Source of the DNA: Stramonita haemastoma
Lineage: Eukaryota > Mollusca > Gastropoda > Neogastropoda > Muricidae
Length of the DNA: 12,500 bases
NCBI GenBank assembly: GCA_030674155.1
Contig: CM060328.1
Span: 45,336,658-45,349,157, forward strand
Direction of reading: 5' to 3'
In this document: in pieces, positions 1-8,406 of the stretch
Position numbering within the stretch: the first letter of the stretch is position 1
Layout: every line of letters starts with the position of its first letter
The notes under the pieces: generated by a model
What the model saw: the letters and a program-made list of their open reading frames with translations, nothing else
Databases searched by the model: none
What the model was told of the DNA's origin: nothing
Program-made: the position numbers and the translations under genes

Positions 1-345
1 GGTTAGCACCGTGTGCGCTGCACACTCGCGGTCTGATGGTTCGGGTTTGAGCCCAAATGAGACCCTCAGCACCGAGACGCCCGCTCAAGAAGATGTTTTC
101 CCCTGGAGGTAACATCAGTGCCGTCTCTACTCTCCTGAAAGTCCTTCGGGAGAGACTATAAATCGAGGTGAACGCAAGCAGAAATTTCTTGTGCCTAAAC
201 CTACCTGCTGTGCCTTTCGAAAGAGCTGGCCGTTGTGCGCTGGTGGGAACGGATGACAAGATTTTACAAAACTGCCACGCACATGGGGACCTAGATGCTG
301 AAAGAATTTTTTTTTAAGCACATGAGGGTTTTCAGTCATCATCCT

Positions 346-981
<636 letters not shown>

Positions 982-1050
982 CCTTTTTTTCAGAGGGTAA
1001 TAGATTAAGCATTACATGCTTTTTTACATCCAGCCCTCGGGATGTGTGTA
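982..1050 (-). mobile_element. SINE remnant, copy 4 (3' end only)
   Basis: Read on the minus strand, this stretch carries the last ~65 bases of the SINE seen in copies 2 and 3. The block for ACACGGGGAC is decayed (around 1038-1050), followed by the GATG-poly(A)-GCATG block (1013-1033) and an AATCT-ATTA-CCCTC block (995-1010) where copy 2 has CTGTTATCCTCG. The usual ATAA tail is replaced by the GATA microsatellite at 981 and below. The rest of the element is lost into the TG-rich tract above 1050. It is weak alone but colinear with copies 2 and 3. Confidence 0.6.
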
Positions 1051-1178
1051 TAGATATGTGTGTGTGCGGCGTGCGTGCGCACGCGCGCGCGCGTATGTGT
1101 GTGTGTGTGTCTCTTTGTCTGTCTGTCTGTCTGTCTTTCTGTGTCTGTGTCTTTGTCTGTGCGCATGTGTGTGTGAGT

Positions 1179-1274
<96 letters not shown>
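1051..1274. repeat. TG-rich tract ending in pure (GT)45
   Basis: The left part (1051-1184) is a mixed pyrimidine/TG tract with a (CG)n core at 1078-1093 and a CTGT run at 1115-1135. From 1185 to 1274 it is an uninterrupted GT dinucleotide array of 45 units. Alternating purine-pyrimidine CG and GT runs favour left-handed DNA. The array stops exactly where the LINE's AAAGTC tail begins, and a second (GT)n array begins at the LINE's other end. Confidence 0.95.
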
Positions 1275-1277
<3 letters not shown>

Positions 1278-1696
1278 GTCAAAGTCAAAGTCAAAGTCAA
1301 AGTCAGTCAAAATGTTATTTCGGGAAGGGGCATTGAGTAAGCCATGAATTTGCTTTTTTTTTCATCAAGCCATCTATCTAGCACAAAAAAAATTAAAGCA
1401 AAACAAAACTTTTTTTAAAACACTAAAAATACCACTTAAACCAAATGCTATTCAATCCATCACACTCAAACCAGCCAAAAACTTCAAACCGACAAATCAT
1501 CCATGACAATGATACAATTTTGCAACAACATGATAATCACAATGTCTGTGTGTGATTTTCAGTTTAACGTCTATTCACATTAAGTGATTTTCGACCCAAA
1601 AAAAACCACACAAAAAACCTGAACACGTAAAATTGAACAATAGCTGAAACTAATGCCAGATAACAAAGTTAAAATATAAAACTCAAATTTAACAAA
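1275..1696 (-). other. LINE 3' UTR and (TTTGAC)5 tail
   Basis: After the ORF2 stop, ~390 bases of AT-rich sequence without a frame lead to five exact TTTGAC units (AAAGTC on the plus strand) at 1275-1304, preceded on the element strand by ATTTTGACTGAC. Short tandem tails instead of poly(A) are known for several LINE clades and mark the priming end. The tail abuts the GT array directly. Confidence 0.85.
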
Positions 1697-1933
1697 CTAC
1701 AAATACTGAATAATCGGACTTCTTACCAGGACTAATACAATGTCCAATAATTGCGATGGTTCAGACAAAAACTGATCCAGTGGTAGATTAGGCACAACAG
1801 GTAAAAGTGGTTTTAGATATCCACAAAGAAGAATATGACTATTCGTTATCTTATCACCACATGTACAGTTTACATCCTTTGAATATTTCGTCTTAAAGGC
1901 GTTTAGTTTCAATCTGTACATGAGGTATACCAC
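1697..1933 (-). pseudogene. LINE ORF2 C-terminus with Cys/His motif
   Basis: This frame reads MYRLKLNAFKTKYSKDVNC, then CGDKITNSHILLC. The Cys-x-Cys, His and final Cys spacing matches the short putative nucleic-acid-binding motif (CxCG...HILxxC) found after RNase H in many LINEs. It ends at a stop at 1697-1699, which I take as the natural end of ORF2 because non-coding 3' UTR follows. The segment between 1934 and about 2180 is badly decayed. Confidence 0.8.
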
Positions 1934-2872
1934 ATTTCTGCGATTGTATCAACTACAGACTTTGTCAGAAATTAAGATAGTTTGAAAATTTATTATATTA
2001 CTTGTACTGCTATCATAAAGCCGATAGCCAGAATCGCTGATCTTCTTTCTAAAATGCTTCCAACAAGCATTAAATTTTGCAACAAGCTGTATCCCTCATG
2101 CAAAGATAACGCAACATCTATTTCACAAGAATCATTTCTATACCTCGCCCCATATTTTGCAAGGATGTCTACTTTTCAATTAAAATAGATTCCACTGTGT
2201 GAGGGAACCCAACAAAAAGTGACAGTACTACCTCTTAAAATAACAAAATGCACCAGATGCTCGATTTCAATGAGAAAGTTTTTTTCTCACTTTAAGATTA
2301 GAATTCTTTAAAGCGTGTAAAACTGATTTAGAATCAACACACAAGTATGTTGAGAATATCTTTAGGAAAGTCAAGTACATAGCACAGCGCATATACTATA
2401 GCCTTTAGCTCAGATGTAAATATAGATTTATTTTTCCCAGGTTGAAAGATCGTTCTACTTTCAATGATGGAATGATAAAAGCCGCACCTGCCTCATTAGT
2501 ATTAAGAATGGAACCATCAGTGTATATTCTGAGATGATCAGGATAGGTAGTTTGACTATGCTCTTTTACAAATGCTGTAAGAATATTAATATTGTCAGCT
2601 TTTCTTACGGTGGAATAATCAATATCAAATTGAGCTTTAAACAGTTCCCAGGGAGGACAGGGAGCTGAATTTATTTCTGATTTAGCTACTTTATTTGGAT
2701 TAAGTTTTAAATGTTTAAAAAGTGGAGAGGTAGAAGTGCTAATTGGGGTAAGGGAACTGATAGTTCTTGCTCTTTTAGGAAAATGAATATCAGACTTTAA
2801 CTGAACTTCCTTTTCAACGTTACTTTCATTTGTTGCGTTTCTTAAGACATATTGTGCCACTGCAAGTTGCAT
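1934..2872 (-). pseudogene. LINE ORF2 fragment: RNase H domain
   Basis: RNase H removes the RNA template during element replication. After a ~100-residue spacer the frame reads RIYTDGSIL at 2508-2532, the first catalytic Asp in YTDGS, followed by NEAGAAFIIPSL. A frameshift near 2425 breaks it. The next blocks lie in other frames: TSELKAIVYAL near 2390-2418 (second acidic residue), VDSKSVL near 2320-2340 (third acidic residue) and CWVPSHSGIY at 2185-2214 (the His block), followed by VDILAKYG. All four catalytic blocks are present in the correct order. It is not translatable as one protein. Confidence 0.88.
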
Positions 2873-2890
2873 TTTGCCACTGCAAGTTGC
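2856..2890. repeat. 20-bp tandem duplication inside the LINE
   Basis: GCCACTGCAAGTTGC occurs at 2856-2870 and again at 2876-2890, a period of 20 bases. Because 20 is not a multiple of three, it shifts the minus-strand LINE frame: the same LAVA peptide is readable on both sides in different frames. It is a slippage-type mutation after the copy lost function. Confidence 0.9.
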
Positions 2891-3267
2891 CGATGTTCGT
2901 TTAAAGGCAGAACACCTATTTCTTTATATGTGCCTAGAGTTGAGGCATGAGGTGGTACACCTAAAGCAAGCCCGAAGGCTTTACAATCAAGACTTTGGAT
3001 TTTCTTAAGTAAGTAATTTGGAGCACTAAAAAATACTTCTTGTCCATATTTTTTTAAATTTTATTTTATTCTTTTATATCGAGGATAAGACAGTCTTGAG
3101 CGCACAAGTGCCAAGGACAGATGTTTTAATACGGTAATATCTTGCCCCCACGGTTGTTTACTTACAACTTTTAAGAAATTAAGGACATTCTTAGCTTTAG
3201 TTGCCAAATATTCAATGTGCTGATTCCACGCTAATTTAGAAGTGAGGTATACGCCTAAAAATTTCAC
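2876..3267 (-). pseudogene. LINE ORF2 fragment: RT thumb and connection, split by a 39-bp insertion
   Basis: The frame carries VKFLGVYLTSKLAWNQHI at the start, the FLGV-WxxHI block that follows the RT palm in LINEs, and then LALVRSRLSY. Immediately after that Tyr codon the sequence at 3046-3084 interrupts the frame with a stop. If those bases are read over, the frame resumes in register as GQEVFFSAPNYLL, where SRLxYGxxVxxSA is the family pattern. It stays open to about 2876, ending in NEHRQLAVA. A 20-bp duplication then shifts the frame. I see the interruption directly; that it is an insertion is inferred from the restored register. Confidence 0.85.
3046..3084 (-). mobile_element. 39-bp insertion matching the SINE 3' end
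   Basis: On the minus strand this reads CCTCGATATAAAAGAATAAA, then an A/T-rich run. A 25-base stretch at 3064-3088 (including four flanking bases) is identical to the 3' end of SINE copy 2 at 7183-7207. ATA at 3046-3048 and 3085-3087 could be a 3-bp target duplication, though that is short enough to be chance. It breaks the LINE reading frame exactly between two codons. The simplest reading is an extremely 5'-truncated SINE, or partner LINE, insertion into the older LINE. Confidence 0.7.
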
Positions 3268-4100
3268 TGCTGATTTGTATTCGAGATCTTTTCCATTTAT
3301 TCGAAAACGAGGTAAGACTTGTGGTCCAACACCATTATTAAAAAGTACAAGATTGGTTTTCTCAGGGGAAAATGAAAGACCATTCTCTAAAAGATAACCA
3401 CTAAGTTTGTCAAGTTGTTTTTAATATACTTTTTGATAGAAGTTTAAATGTCTTTTGGGCGTTTTCTTTTTCATTATAACATCCATCCACATGCATATGT
3501 CATCAGCATATTGCACAAGAACAGCATGACTTGACAAAATACTAGGAAGATCGCATAATAAAATGTTGAATATATATATGGTGATATTACTGAACCCTGT
3601 GGAATGCCCATGTCTAGGTGATCTTTGGGTAGAATAACAATTCCCAACATTAGCTTGAACAATTCTTCTGAAAGAAAACTTTTAATATAAAAATATATGC
3701 AGCCAGAAAGGCCAACAGATTTCAGTTTCAAAGCAATCTCTTATGCCAAACTTGATCGTATGCCTTCTGCACATTGAAAAATGTAGCAAGTACATTCCTC
3801 CTGCGAGTAAACTAATATTTATTTAACGTGAGTAGTTAGTTTCACTAAATGATCAACTGTAGATCTACCCCTACAGGTAGGGCCTATTATTTTATTTCTA
3901 TTGCAATAATATGCCAGTCTGTTTAAGATTATTTTTTCCATCAACTTCCCTGAATGTGAACTTAATGCAAATTGGTCTATAGTTATTCTTATTGCTCTTA
4001 GACTTTCCCTGCTTTACTACAGGTATTAAAATAGAATGTTTCTAAGATTTAGGTAAGACTCCATGAATCCAACACAGCTGAAACAGATCTAACAGCAACA
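3268..4100 (-). pseudogene. LINE ORF2 fragment: reverse transcriptase core
   Basis: Pieces of a LINE reverse transcriptase can be followed across frames. CWIHGVLPKS near 4045-4075 is followed by a TAG at 4042-4044 where Trp is usual, then by LIPVVKQGKSKSNKNNYRPI. GKLMEKIILNRL and GRSTVDHLVKL follow. The palm motif A reads FFNVQKAYDQVWH at about 3743-3781. The first acidic residue of the usual FFDxxKAYD is Asn here (AAT at 3773-3775), a likely loss of a metal-binding Asp. GIPQGSVISP lies near 3587-3616. The catalytic YADD is intact at 3499-3510 but in another frame. Then comes KQLDKLSGYLLENGLSFSPEKTNLVLF (3420-3340). Breaks between these blocks show many small indels. Confidence 0.9.
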
Positions 4101-4722
4101 TTAACCAATTATTAGGTAGATGTCTGAGTAGTTCATTAGAAAATTGCATCTTTTCCCACTGATGTTTTTTTTAGTGGACAGGGAGAAGATTACATCTTTT
4201 AATTCTTGCAGCCTAATAGGGGTATTCACATAGTGTGTATTATCACATACTGGTTCTTTATAATCATCTTTCTGGACGTCATTTTTTCTATAAGTTTTAG
4301 ATCTGTCTGAAAAGTTGTTAGAACTCATACAGTCGGAAAACATGTTTACAAAAATTTCAGCCTTTTCTGAATCAGAAAGAATTCTTTTTCCTGTATTTTG
4401 ATTGGGCAATTCTGTAAACATACTCCATTTTTCATGTCATTGAGCTTTTTCCACACCTTTTTTAAAACTGTATAGTGAAAAACGTCTTTTGTACAAAAAC
4501 TACTCCAAAAATTGTGCTTGGCTTGTGCAACAATACTGTTGCATGTAGCGTTTGCTCTTTTCATCAGTAAATTATTGTTTTCAGTCCGGTCTTTTATGTA
4601 TGTTTTAAATCTTTCTTTTTTGTCATTTACAGCTTTCTGGCAAGAATCAGACTACCATTTATTACCTGAATGTTGGCTGGATTTTACAGATGAAAATTTT
4701 GGAATTGAATCATCAGCAGCTC
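4101..4722 (-). pseudogene. LINE ORF2 fragment: linker and RT N-terminal region
   Basis: This part joins endonuclease to reverse transcriptase. From 4722 a shifted frame reads DDSIPKF, then KW-stop-SDSCQKAV. The TAG at 4652-4654 stands where the family normally has a second Trp (WWSDxC), so it looks like TGG changed to TAG. The frame runs on through MKRANATCNSI and NFWSSFCTKDVF. It shifts again near 4410 into FTELPNQNTGKRILSDSEKA and then a leucine-rich LQELKDVIFSLSTKK at about 4180-4210, the usual approach to RT motif 0/1. Another frameshift near 4150 breaks the reading just after it. It is non-functional. Confidence 0.82.
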
Positions 4723-5191
4723 TTAAGATAGATCAATAAATCTTTGGTAAAAAACGTCGACATCATCATCTTTAATACTTTCTGTTTTTACTGCTGCTAG
4801 AAAGCTATTGAATTTATTCCAGTCGGCACGGGTATAATTATATTTAGGAATAGCATCTTTATCATAACTATAATGAACTGAGTGGTCATTGAGAGTAATC
4901 ATAATTGGTAAGTGATCACTCCCTAAAGTGTTGGTGTGTGTTACCCATTTGCAATTTGGAGCAAGCACAGGAGAGATGAAAGATAGGTCAATGGCACTTG
5001 CCCTATGACTTGCAATATCCAGGACTCTAGTGACACTACCGTCATTTAATAAATAAAGGCAAGAATCCACTAAGTTTTCCACAAATCTTTTGCAAGTTAC
5101 TGAAGTGCTCCCTTTATCCCAGAAGGGTGAGTACACATTAAAGTCGCCTACAACTAGCCATTTTTTATTGGAATCTTGTATTGTTCGAATC

Positions 5192-5193
<2 letters not shown>
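4723..5193 (-). pseudogene. LINE ORF2 fragment: endonuclease C-terminal half
   Basis: The intact enzyme nicks target DNA to prime reverse transcription. The readable frame opens at the (GT)n junction near 5193 with no start codon and reaches GDFN, the conserved endonuclease motif, at about 5136-5147. It then reads YSPFWDKG, later SAIDLSFISP near 4990, and finally GSDHLPI near 4900, the SDHxP catalytic motif. The order and spacing fit the C-terminal half of the APE fold; roughly the first 150 residues, including the early catalytic Asn and Glu, are absent. The frame stops at 4723-4725, where a frameshift separates it from the linker. Confidence 0.9.

Positions 5194-5249
<56 letters not shown>
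5194..5249. repeat. (GT)28 microsatellite at the LINE 5' junction
   Basis: An uninterrupted array of 28 GT units begins right after CCA at 5191-5193, where the LINE endonuclease frame opens. It has the same strand polarity as the (GT)45 at 1185-1274 on the other side of the LINE. Confidence 0.95.
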
Positions 5250-5250
<1 letters not shown>

Positions 5251-5620
5251 GTGTTGTGTATTTATTGTATGTGTGTATTTATTTATTTATGTATGTATTT
5301 ATTGTGTTTGTGTGTGTGTATGTGTGTATTGTAGGGGGGGATATGGGGGGGGTATGAAGTTACACATAAATGAGTAATTTGTTAGAAGAAAGTGGAACAA
5401 AGGGGGAGGGGCGATGGTGCAACCTGTGAATAAAGTATATTCTCTGTCAGGTGAAAAATCTTCCAAATCATAGTTATTGTTGTTCTTTTTGCATTGAACC
5501 TGAAATACAGCAGTTTGTTTTTCCCTGTCTCTGATCTTTCTTTTTTTTTCAAAACTAGGAAGGCAAAAGAGAAAGGCAAGCAGACAAAAATACGAACAAA
5601 CAGACAGTCAAACACAGACA
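5250..5620. other. Low-complexity spacer, no gene
   Basis: Positions 5250-5330 mix TG and TTTA units (TATTTATTTATTTATG). G-runs lie at 5334-5352, and the remainder is AT-rich with a poly(T) at 5542-5550. No exon or element end is recognisable. Confidence 0.6.
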
Positions 5621-5626
5621 ACAGAG

Positions 5627-5660
<34 letters not shown>

Positions 5661-5712
5661 AGATAGCAGACAGATAGACAGATAGACAGACAGACAGACA
5701 GACACAGACAGA
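5621..5712. repeat. (CAGA)n tetranucleotide array
   Basis: An imperfect array of CAGA units with scattered CAGATAGA variants. It resembles the CAGA block of the compound array at 839-884. Cys-Leu-Ser-Val and Asp-Arg-Gln-Thr runs readable here come from the repeat. Confidence 0.9.
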
Positions 5713-5814
5713 TTTAGAGCTGTTAGCTTTCAAGATAAGTGAAGTTGAGATGGTAGGCCTACATGCCTTCAAAAATATTTTTTATGTATATAACAAAAAT
5801 GAAACAGAAAAATG

Positions 5815-5980
5815 CCCCCCCCCCCCCCCCCCCCCTACACACACGCGCGCCCACGCCCGCGCGCTGGTGCACGTTCTTATACAGGTAGATAAATAGACAG
5901 ATAAATAGATAGACCCACCGACCAACCGATCGACAGATAGACGGACTGACCGACAGACATATAGATAGACAGACAGATCC
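5815..5980. repeat. C21 homopolymer, CG/CA tract and degenerate GATA/GACA array
   Basis: Twenty-one C residues (5815-5835) are followed by an alternating CA/CG run (5837-5865) and then a degenerate AGATA/AGACA/ACCGACC array at about 5883-5978. The array carries many point differences, so it is older than the pure arrays at 698-981. Confidence 0.85.
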
Positions 5981-6076
5981 GATAATTTCTGGGCCTCGGC
6001 TAAGATATGTTAGCAAAATAAGATTGTAGCTGTTCTGACAAATTTTGACGGTTTGGGGGGTAACATTTACATTATG

Positions 6077-6309
6077 TTTTATTTATTTATTTATTTATTT
6101 ATTCTTTCATATCGAGGTTAATGGAATAAGCACGCATGTGCTTCTTTTTTACATCTAGTCCCCGTGTGTCTGCAGTTTTGTAAATCGCGTCATCTGCTCC
6201 CGGCAGACAATGACCTACTCTTACGAAAAGCCGAACAGGATTTAACGAGGGCACAAGATGTTCTGCGTGTGTTTGCACACTGCCTCAGTTGATAGTCTCA
6301 TCGGAAGGT
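6077..6309 (-). mobile_element. SINE copy 3, 5'-truncated
   Basis: Read from 6309 down, it matches copy 2 from the CCTTCGGATGAGAC block onward. CGATGAGACTATCAACTG (near 6285-6303) is followed by GTGTGCAAACACACGCAGAA, then ATCCTGTTCGGCTTTTCGTA with AGAGTAGG. After these come the GGGAGCAGATGAC and ACACACGGGGACTAGATG blocks, CCTCGATATGAAAGAATAAA and a TAAA-repeat tail (6077-6103 on the plus strand). The tRNA head and everything before AGTCCTTCGG are missing, the usual result of incomplete reverse transcription. It is closer to copy 2 than to copy 1. Confidence 0.9.
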
Positions 6310-6433
6310 TATGTATTGCATGAACATGAAGATAATCTGATGCTGGACCAGTTTACATAAAAAGGGAAAGTTACACAGATATGACGTCTTTTTGTGTTGG
6401 GTAAGTATTTTATGCTATCAAATGTATAAGTTT
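6310..6433. other. Short AT-rich spacer
   Basis: No feature was recognised between SINE copy 3 and the 41-bp repeat. Confidence 0.5.
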
Positions 6434-6567
6434 GTACACTCATTTACTACTTGATCAAAATGTATTCAGTTGTAGTACACTCATTTACTGCTTGATCAAA
6501 ATGTATTCAGTTGTAGTACACTCATTTACTGCTTGATCAAAATGTATCCAGTTGTAGTACACTCATT
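6434..6567. repeat. 41-bp tandem repeat, about 3.3 copies
   Basis: Units start with GTACACTCATTTACT at 6434, 6475 and 6516, with a partial unit at 6557-6567. Each contains TTGATCAAAATGTAT, so a TTGATCAA palindrome recurs every 41 bases. The copies differ at only a few positions, so the expansion is recent. Confidence 0.95.
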
Positions 6568-6831
6568 GCATGTTGAACCGATTCCAAAAGCAGAGAGTAA
6601 AGGGAAGTAACTCGTCCTTCTTCGGGAGCAGGCAATTTCATGAAGTTTAGAGCCTTTAATCATTCCGCCTTTGACAGACGAATCTAGGCCTAACTACAGC
6701 ATGTGTAGGGGGGAGGGGGGGGGGGGGGTCTGATTGGCTGAATATGTTGTCTGCTAACAGGCTACACGCCGGTATTAATTTTGACGTACTTTTCCTTCTA
6801 TTTTCATATATCACTCTTGCATTTGCACTGT
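6568..6831. other. Unassigned spacer with a G-run
   Basis: It contains a G-rich stretch at 6708-6728 (interrupted by one A), a GATTGGCTGA at 6732-6741 that resembles an inverted CCAAT element, and a TTTGACGTAC at 6779-6788. There is no open frame or transcript signature next to them, so I do not call a promoter. Confidence 0.4.
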
Positions 6832-7240
6832 GGATAGCCTAGGCCTAGTGGTCAGAACATTGCGCTGGGGGGGCGGATAGCCTAGTGGTCAGAACATTGC
6901 GCTGGCAATTTGAAGACCCGGGTTCGAGTCCGGTGGAGGAAATTTTCTTCCTGGAGTTAACATCAGTGCTGACTCCACTCTCCCCAAAAGTCCTTCGGAT
7001 GAGACTTTAAACCGAGGCCCCGTGTGCGAACGCACGCAGAACATCTTGCGCACACGTTAAATCCTGTTCCGCTTTTCGTAAGAGTAGGCCATCGTGAGCC
7101 GGTGGGAACAGATGACAATATTTACAAAAACTGCATACACACGGGGACCGGATGAAAAAAAAGCACATGATTGCTTATTCTGTTATCCTCGATATAAAAG
7201 AATAAAAAATAAATAAATAAATAATAAATAAATAAATAAA
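6832..7240 (+). mobile_element. tRNA-derived SINE, copy 2, with duplicated head
   Basis: This is the most complete copy. The tRNA-like head starts with GGATAGCC at 6876. It carries an A box TAGCCTAGTGG (6878-6888) and a B box GGTTCGAGTCC (6921-6931), both close to consensus and 43 bases apart, so an internal Pol III promoter could still work. The body has AACATCAGTGCTGACTCCAC, AGTCCTTCGGATGAGAC, ACGCACGCAGAAC and GGTGGGAACAGATGACAA blocks shared with copies 1 and 3. It ends at TTATCCTCGATATAAAAG plus an AATAAA/TAAA tail (7199-7240). Upstream, 6832-6868 repeats the first ~37 bases of the head with a small CCTAGG expansion. ACTGT at 6827-6831 and 7240-7244 may be a target duplication spanning the doubled head; at 5 bp this is weak. 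Confidence 0.92.
6878..6931 (+). promoter_or_regulatory. Pol III internal promoter (A and B boxes) of SINE copy 2
   Basis: The A box at 6878-6888 and the B box at 6921-6931 match the tRNA consensus forms TRGYNNANNGG and GGTTCGANTCC. A second A box, altered by the CCTAGG expansion, lies in the duplicated head at about 6834-6851 but has no B box of its own nearby. Whether it is transcribed cannot be told from sequence. Confidence 0.75.
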
Positions 7241-7244
7241 CTGT

Positions 7245-7468
7245 ACGTACTAAGGCATCCATAGAAATTATTTTAAAAATCCTTTTCAATAAGACCAGCC
7301 CCTGACTCAAAACTCAGGTGATTTTGCACACATTTGGTAGGTTTGAACTTTTAATTTTTCAGTAAACACTGTACCCCCCTCACTCCTTTGTCGTCTGCTG
7401 GCTTCCTAACCCCAATATGTAGGCCTATGCAGGCAGGGTCAAGGGTGTAGGAACACAAGCAATCTTCA
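7245..7468. other. Unassigned spacer
   Basis: AT-rich, without a coding frame or repeat that I can recognise. Confidence 0.4.
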
Positions 7469-7918
7469 TTTTTATGGGTTTAGTTTACCAGCGTAATTTT
7501 ATGGTTTACTTTTTACGGTGTAATTTTATGGGTTTAGCAGTGTAAGTACAGTTTTATAGGTTTAGTTTGAACTGTGTGAATGCGTTGTGGTCTTATGGGT
7601 TTAAATTAGCAGTGTAAATGTATTGTACTCTTATCAGTTTAAATTAGCAGTGTACATGTGTTGCAGTTTTATGGGTTTAGTTTAGCAGTGTAAATGCATT
7701 GCAGTTTTAAAGGTTCAGTATAGCAGTGTAAGTGTGTTCGTTTTAAAGGTATAAGTAGCTGCAAGTTTATGGGTTTAACTGTGTAAGTGCAGTTTTATGA
7801 GTTTAGCAGTGTAAATGTATTGCAGTTTTATGGGTCAAGTTTAGCAGTGTAAGTGCATTCAAGTTTTATGGGTCAAATTTAGCAGTGTAAATGTATCGCA
7901 GTGTTATGGGTTTAGTTC
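7469..7918. repeat. Degenerate ~38-bp minisatellite, about 14 units
   Basis: The typical unit is TTTTATGGGTTTAGTTTAGC followed by AGTGTAAATGCATTGCAG. About 14 units can be traced. Full ones are 36-39 bases, and several are 25-28 bases because they lack the middle TTAGTTTAGC or the end. Identity between neighbours is uneven, so this array is older than the 41-bp one. No frame is open across it. Confidence 0.88.
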
Positions 7919-8107
7919 ATCAATGAAATGGTGGGAAAATGGCTGTATGTCTAAAATCTAACCACTGGGAATCTTTCAGCTCTAGCCAAAGTACAAAAAG
8001 CAAAAAGATATCCTGGAGGATGACAATCAGTGTCAAAAATCAAAAATTGTACCTTGCAGGGAACCAGTAAATAGCTTTTCGAAAGTCCTTGCTGTAATAA
8101 AGACCTC
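7919..8107. other. Unassigned spacer
   Basis: No gene or repeat seen between the minisatellite and the first copy of the ~300-bp duplication. Confidence 0.4.
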
Positions 8108-8406
8108 CATGCGTGCGTTGGCTGGTTTTTGTGTGTGATGTTTTTTTGTGTTTGAGCGTGTGGAAGAGAGCCTGCAGATTGCCCTGGTGCACGATATTGT
8201 ATAATGTTATTATTGGATGTGTGTTCTAGTGGTGACTTTTACGTACACTGTACCATGTTTCTTGGCGACAAACTTGCCCAGGTACAGGCGGGGTTGCCAT
8301 CTGCGGGGCCGTGGTGTCGCCACAATTCCAGTGCCACACACATCGGAAATGGTTGTAAAGTTTGTCTGCATAGTGTAGATCACGGTCTCGGTGCCGTGGG
8401 CTCTGT
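8108..8406. repeat. Direct duplication, copy A
   Basis: This ~300-bp sequence recurs at 8506-8811 in the same orientation. The left part (to 8256) differs from copy B at many sites and has small indels. Positions 8257-8399 are identical to 8662-8804 over 143 bases. Within that core GGCGACA and TGTCGCC form a 7-bp inverted pair. The minus strand is open across the core, reading HGTETVIYTMQTNFTTISDV near its start and LYLGKFVAKK at its end, with fairly GC-rich third positions. It may be an exon or a mobile sequence; I do not recognise the family. Confidence 0.9.

Larger units (their letters stand above)
1275..5193 (-). mobile_element. 5'-truncated RNase H-bearing LINE
   Basis: This is a non-LTR retrotransposon copy read from 5193 down to 1275. 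In order it shows the C-terminal half of an APE-type endonuclease, a linker, a reverse transcriptase with NNYRPI, GIPQGS and YADD motifs, an RNase H with YTDGS, a terminal Cys/His motif, a ~420-bp 3' UTR and a tail of five TTTGAC units. Endonuclease plus RNase H in this order is typical of the I group (I, Nimb, Ingi and relatives); I cannot choose the clade by eye. ORF1 and the first part of the endonuclease are missing. The copy carries frameshifts, at least two Trp-to-TAG stops, a 20-bp duplication and a 39-bp insertion, so it is dead. Both ends abut (GT)n arrays. Confidence 0.92.

Noticed and set aside
127..342. Minus-strand 71-codon protein
   Set aside because: It lies wholly within SINE copy 1, antisense to it, with no family features.
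1275..5193. Retrovirus or other virus-derived insertion
   Set aside because: The RT is linked to an APE-type endonuclease and a terminal tandem tail, with no LTR, protease, integrase or envelope, so it is a LINE.
6732..6788. CCAAT-like and CRE-like motifs as a promoter
   Set aside because: Short motifs expected by chance in this length, with no transcript, TATA element or gene downstream; SINE copy 2 follows.
6876..6941. A functional tRNA gene
   Set aside because: A and B boxes are good, but the 5' GGATAGC has no complementary acceptor strand at the 3' side, and the sequence continues into a SINE body found in other copies.
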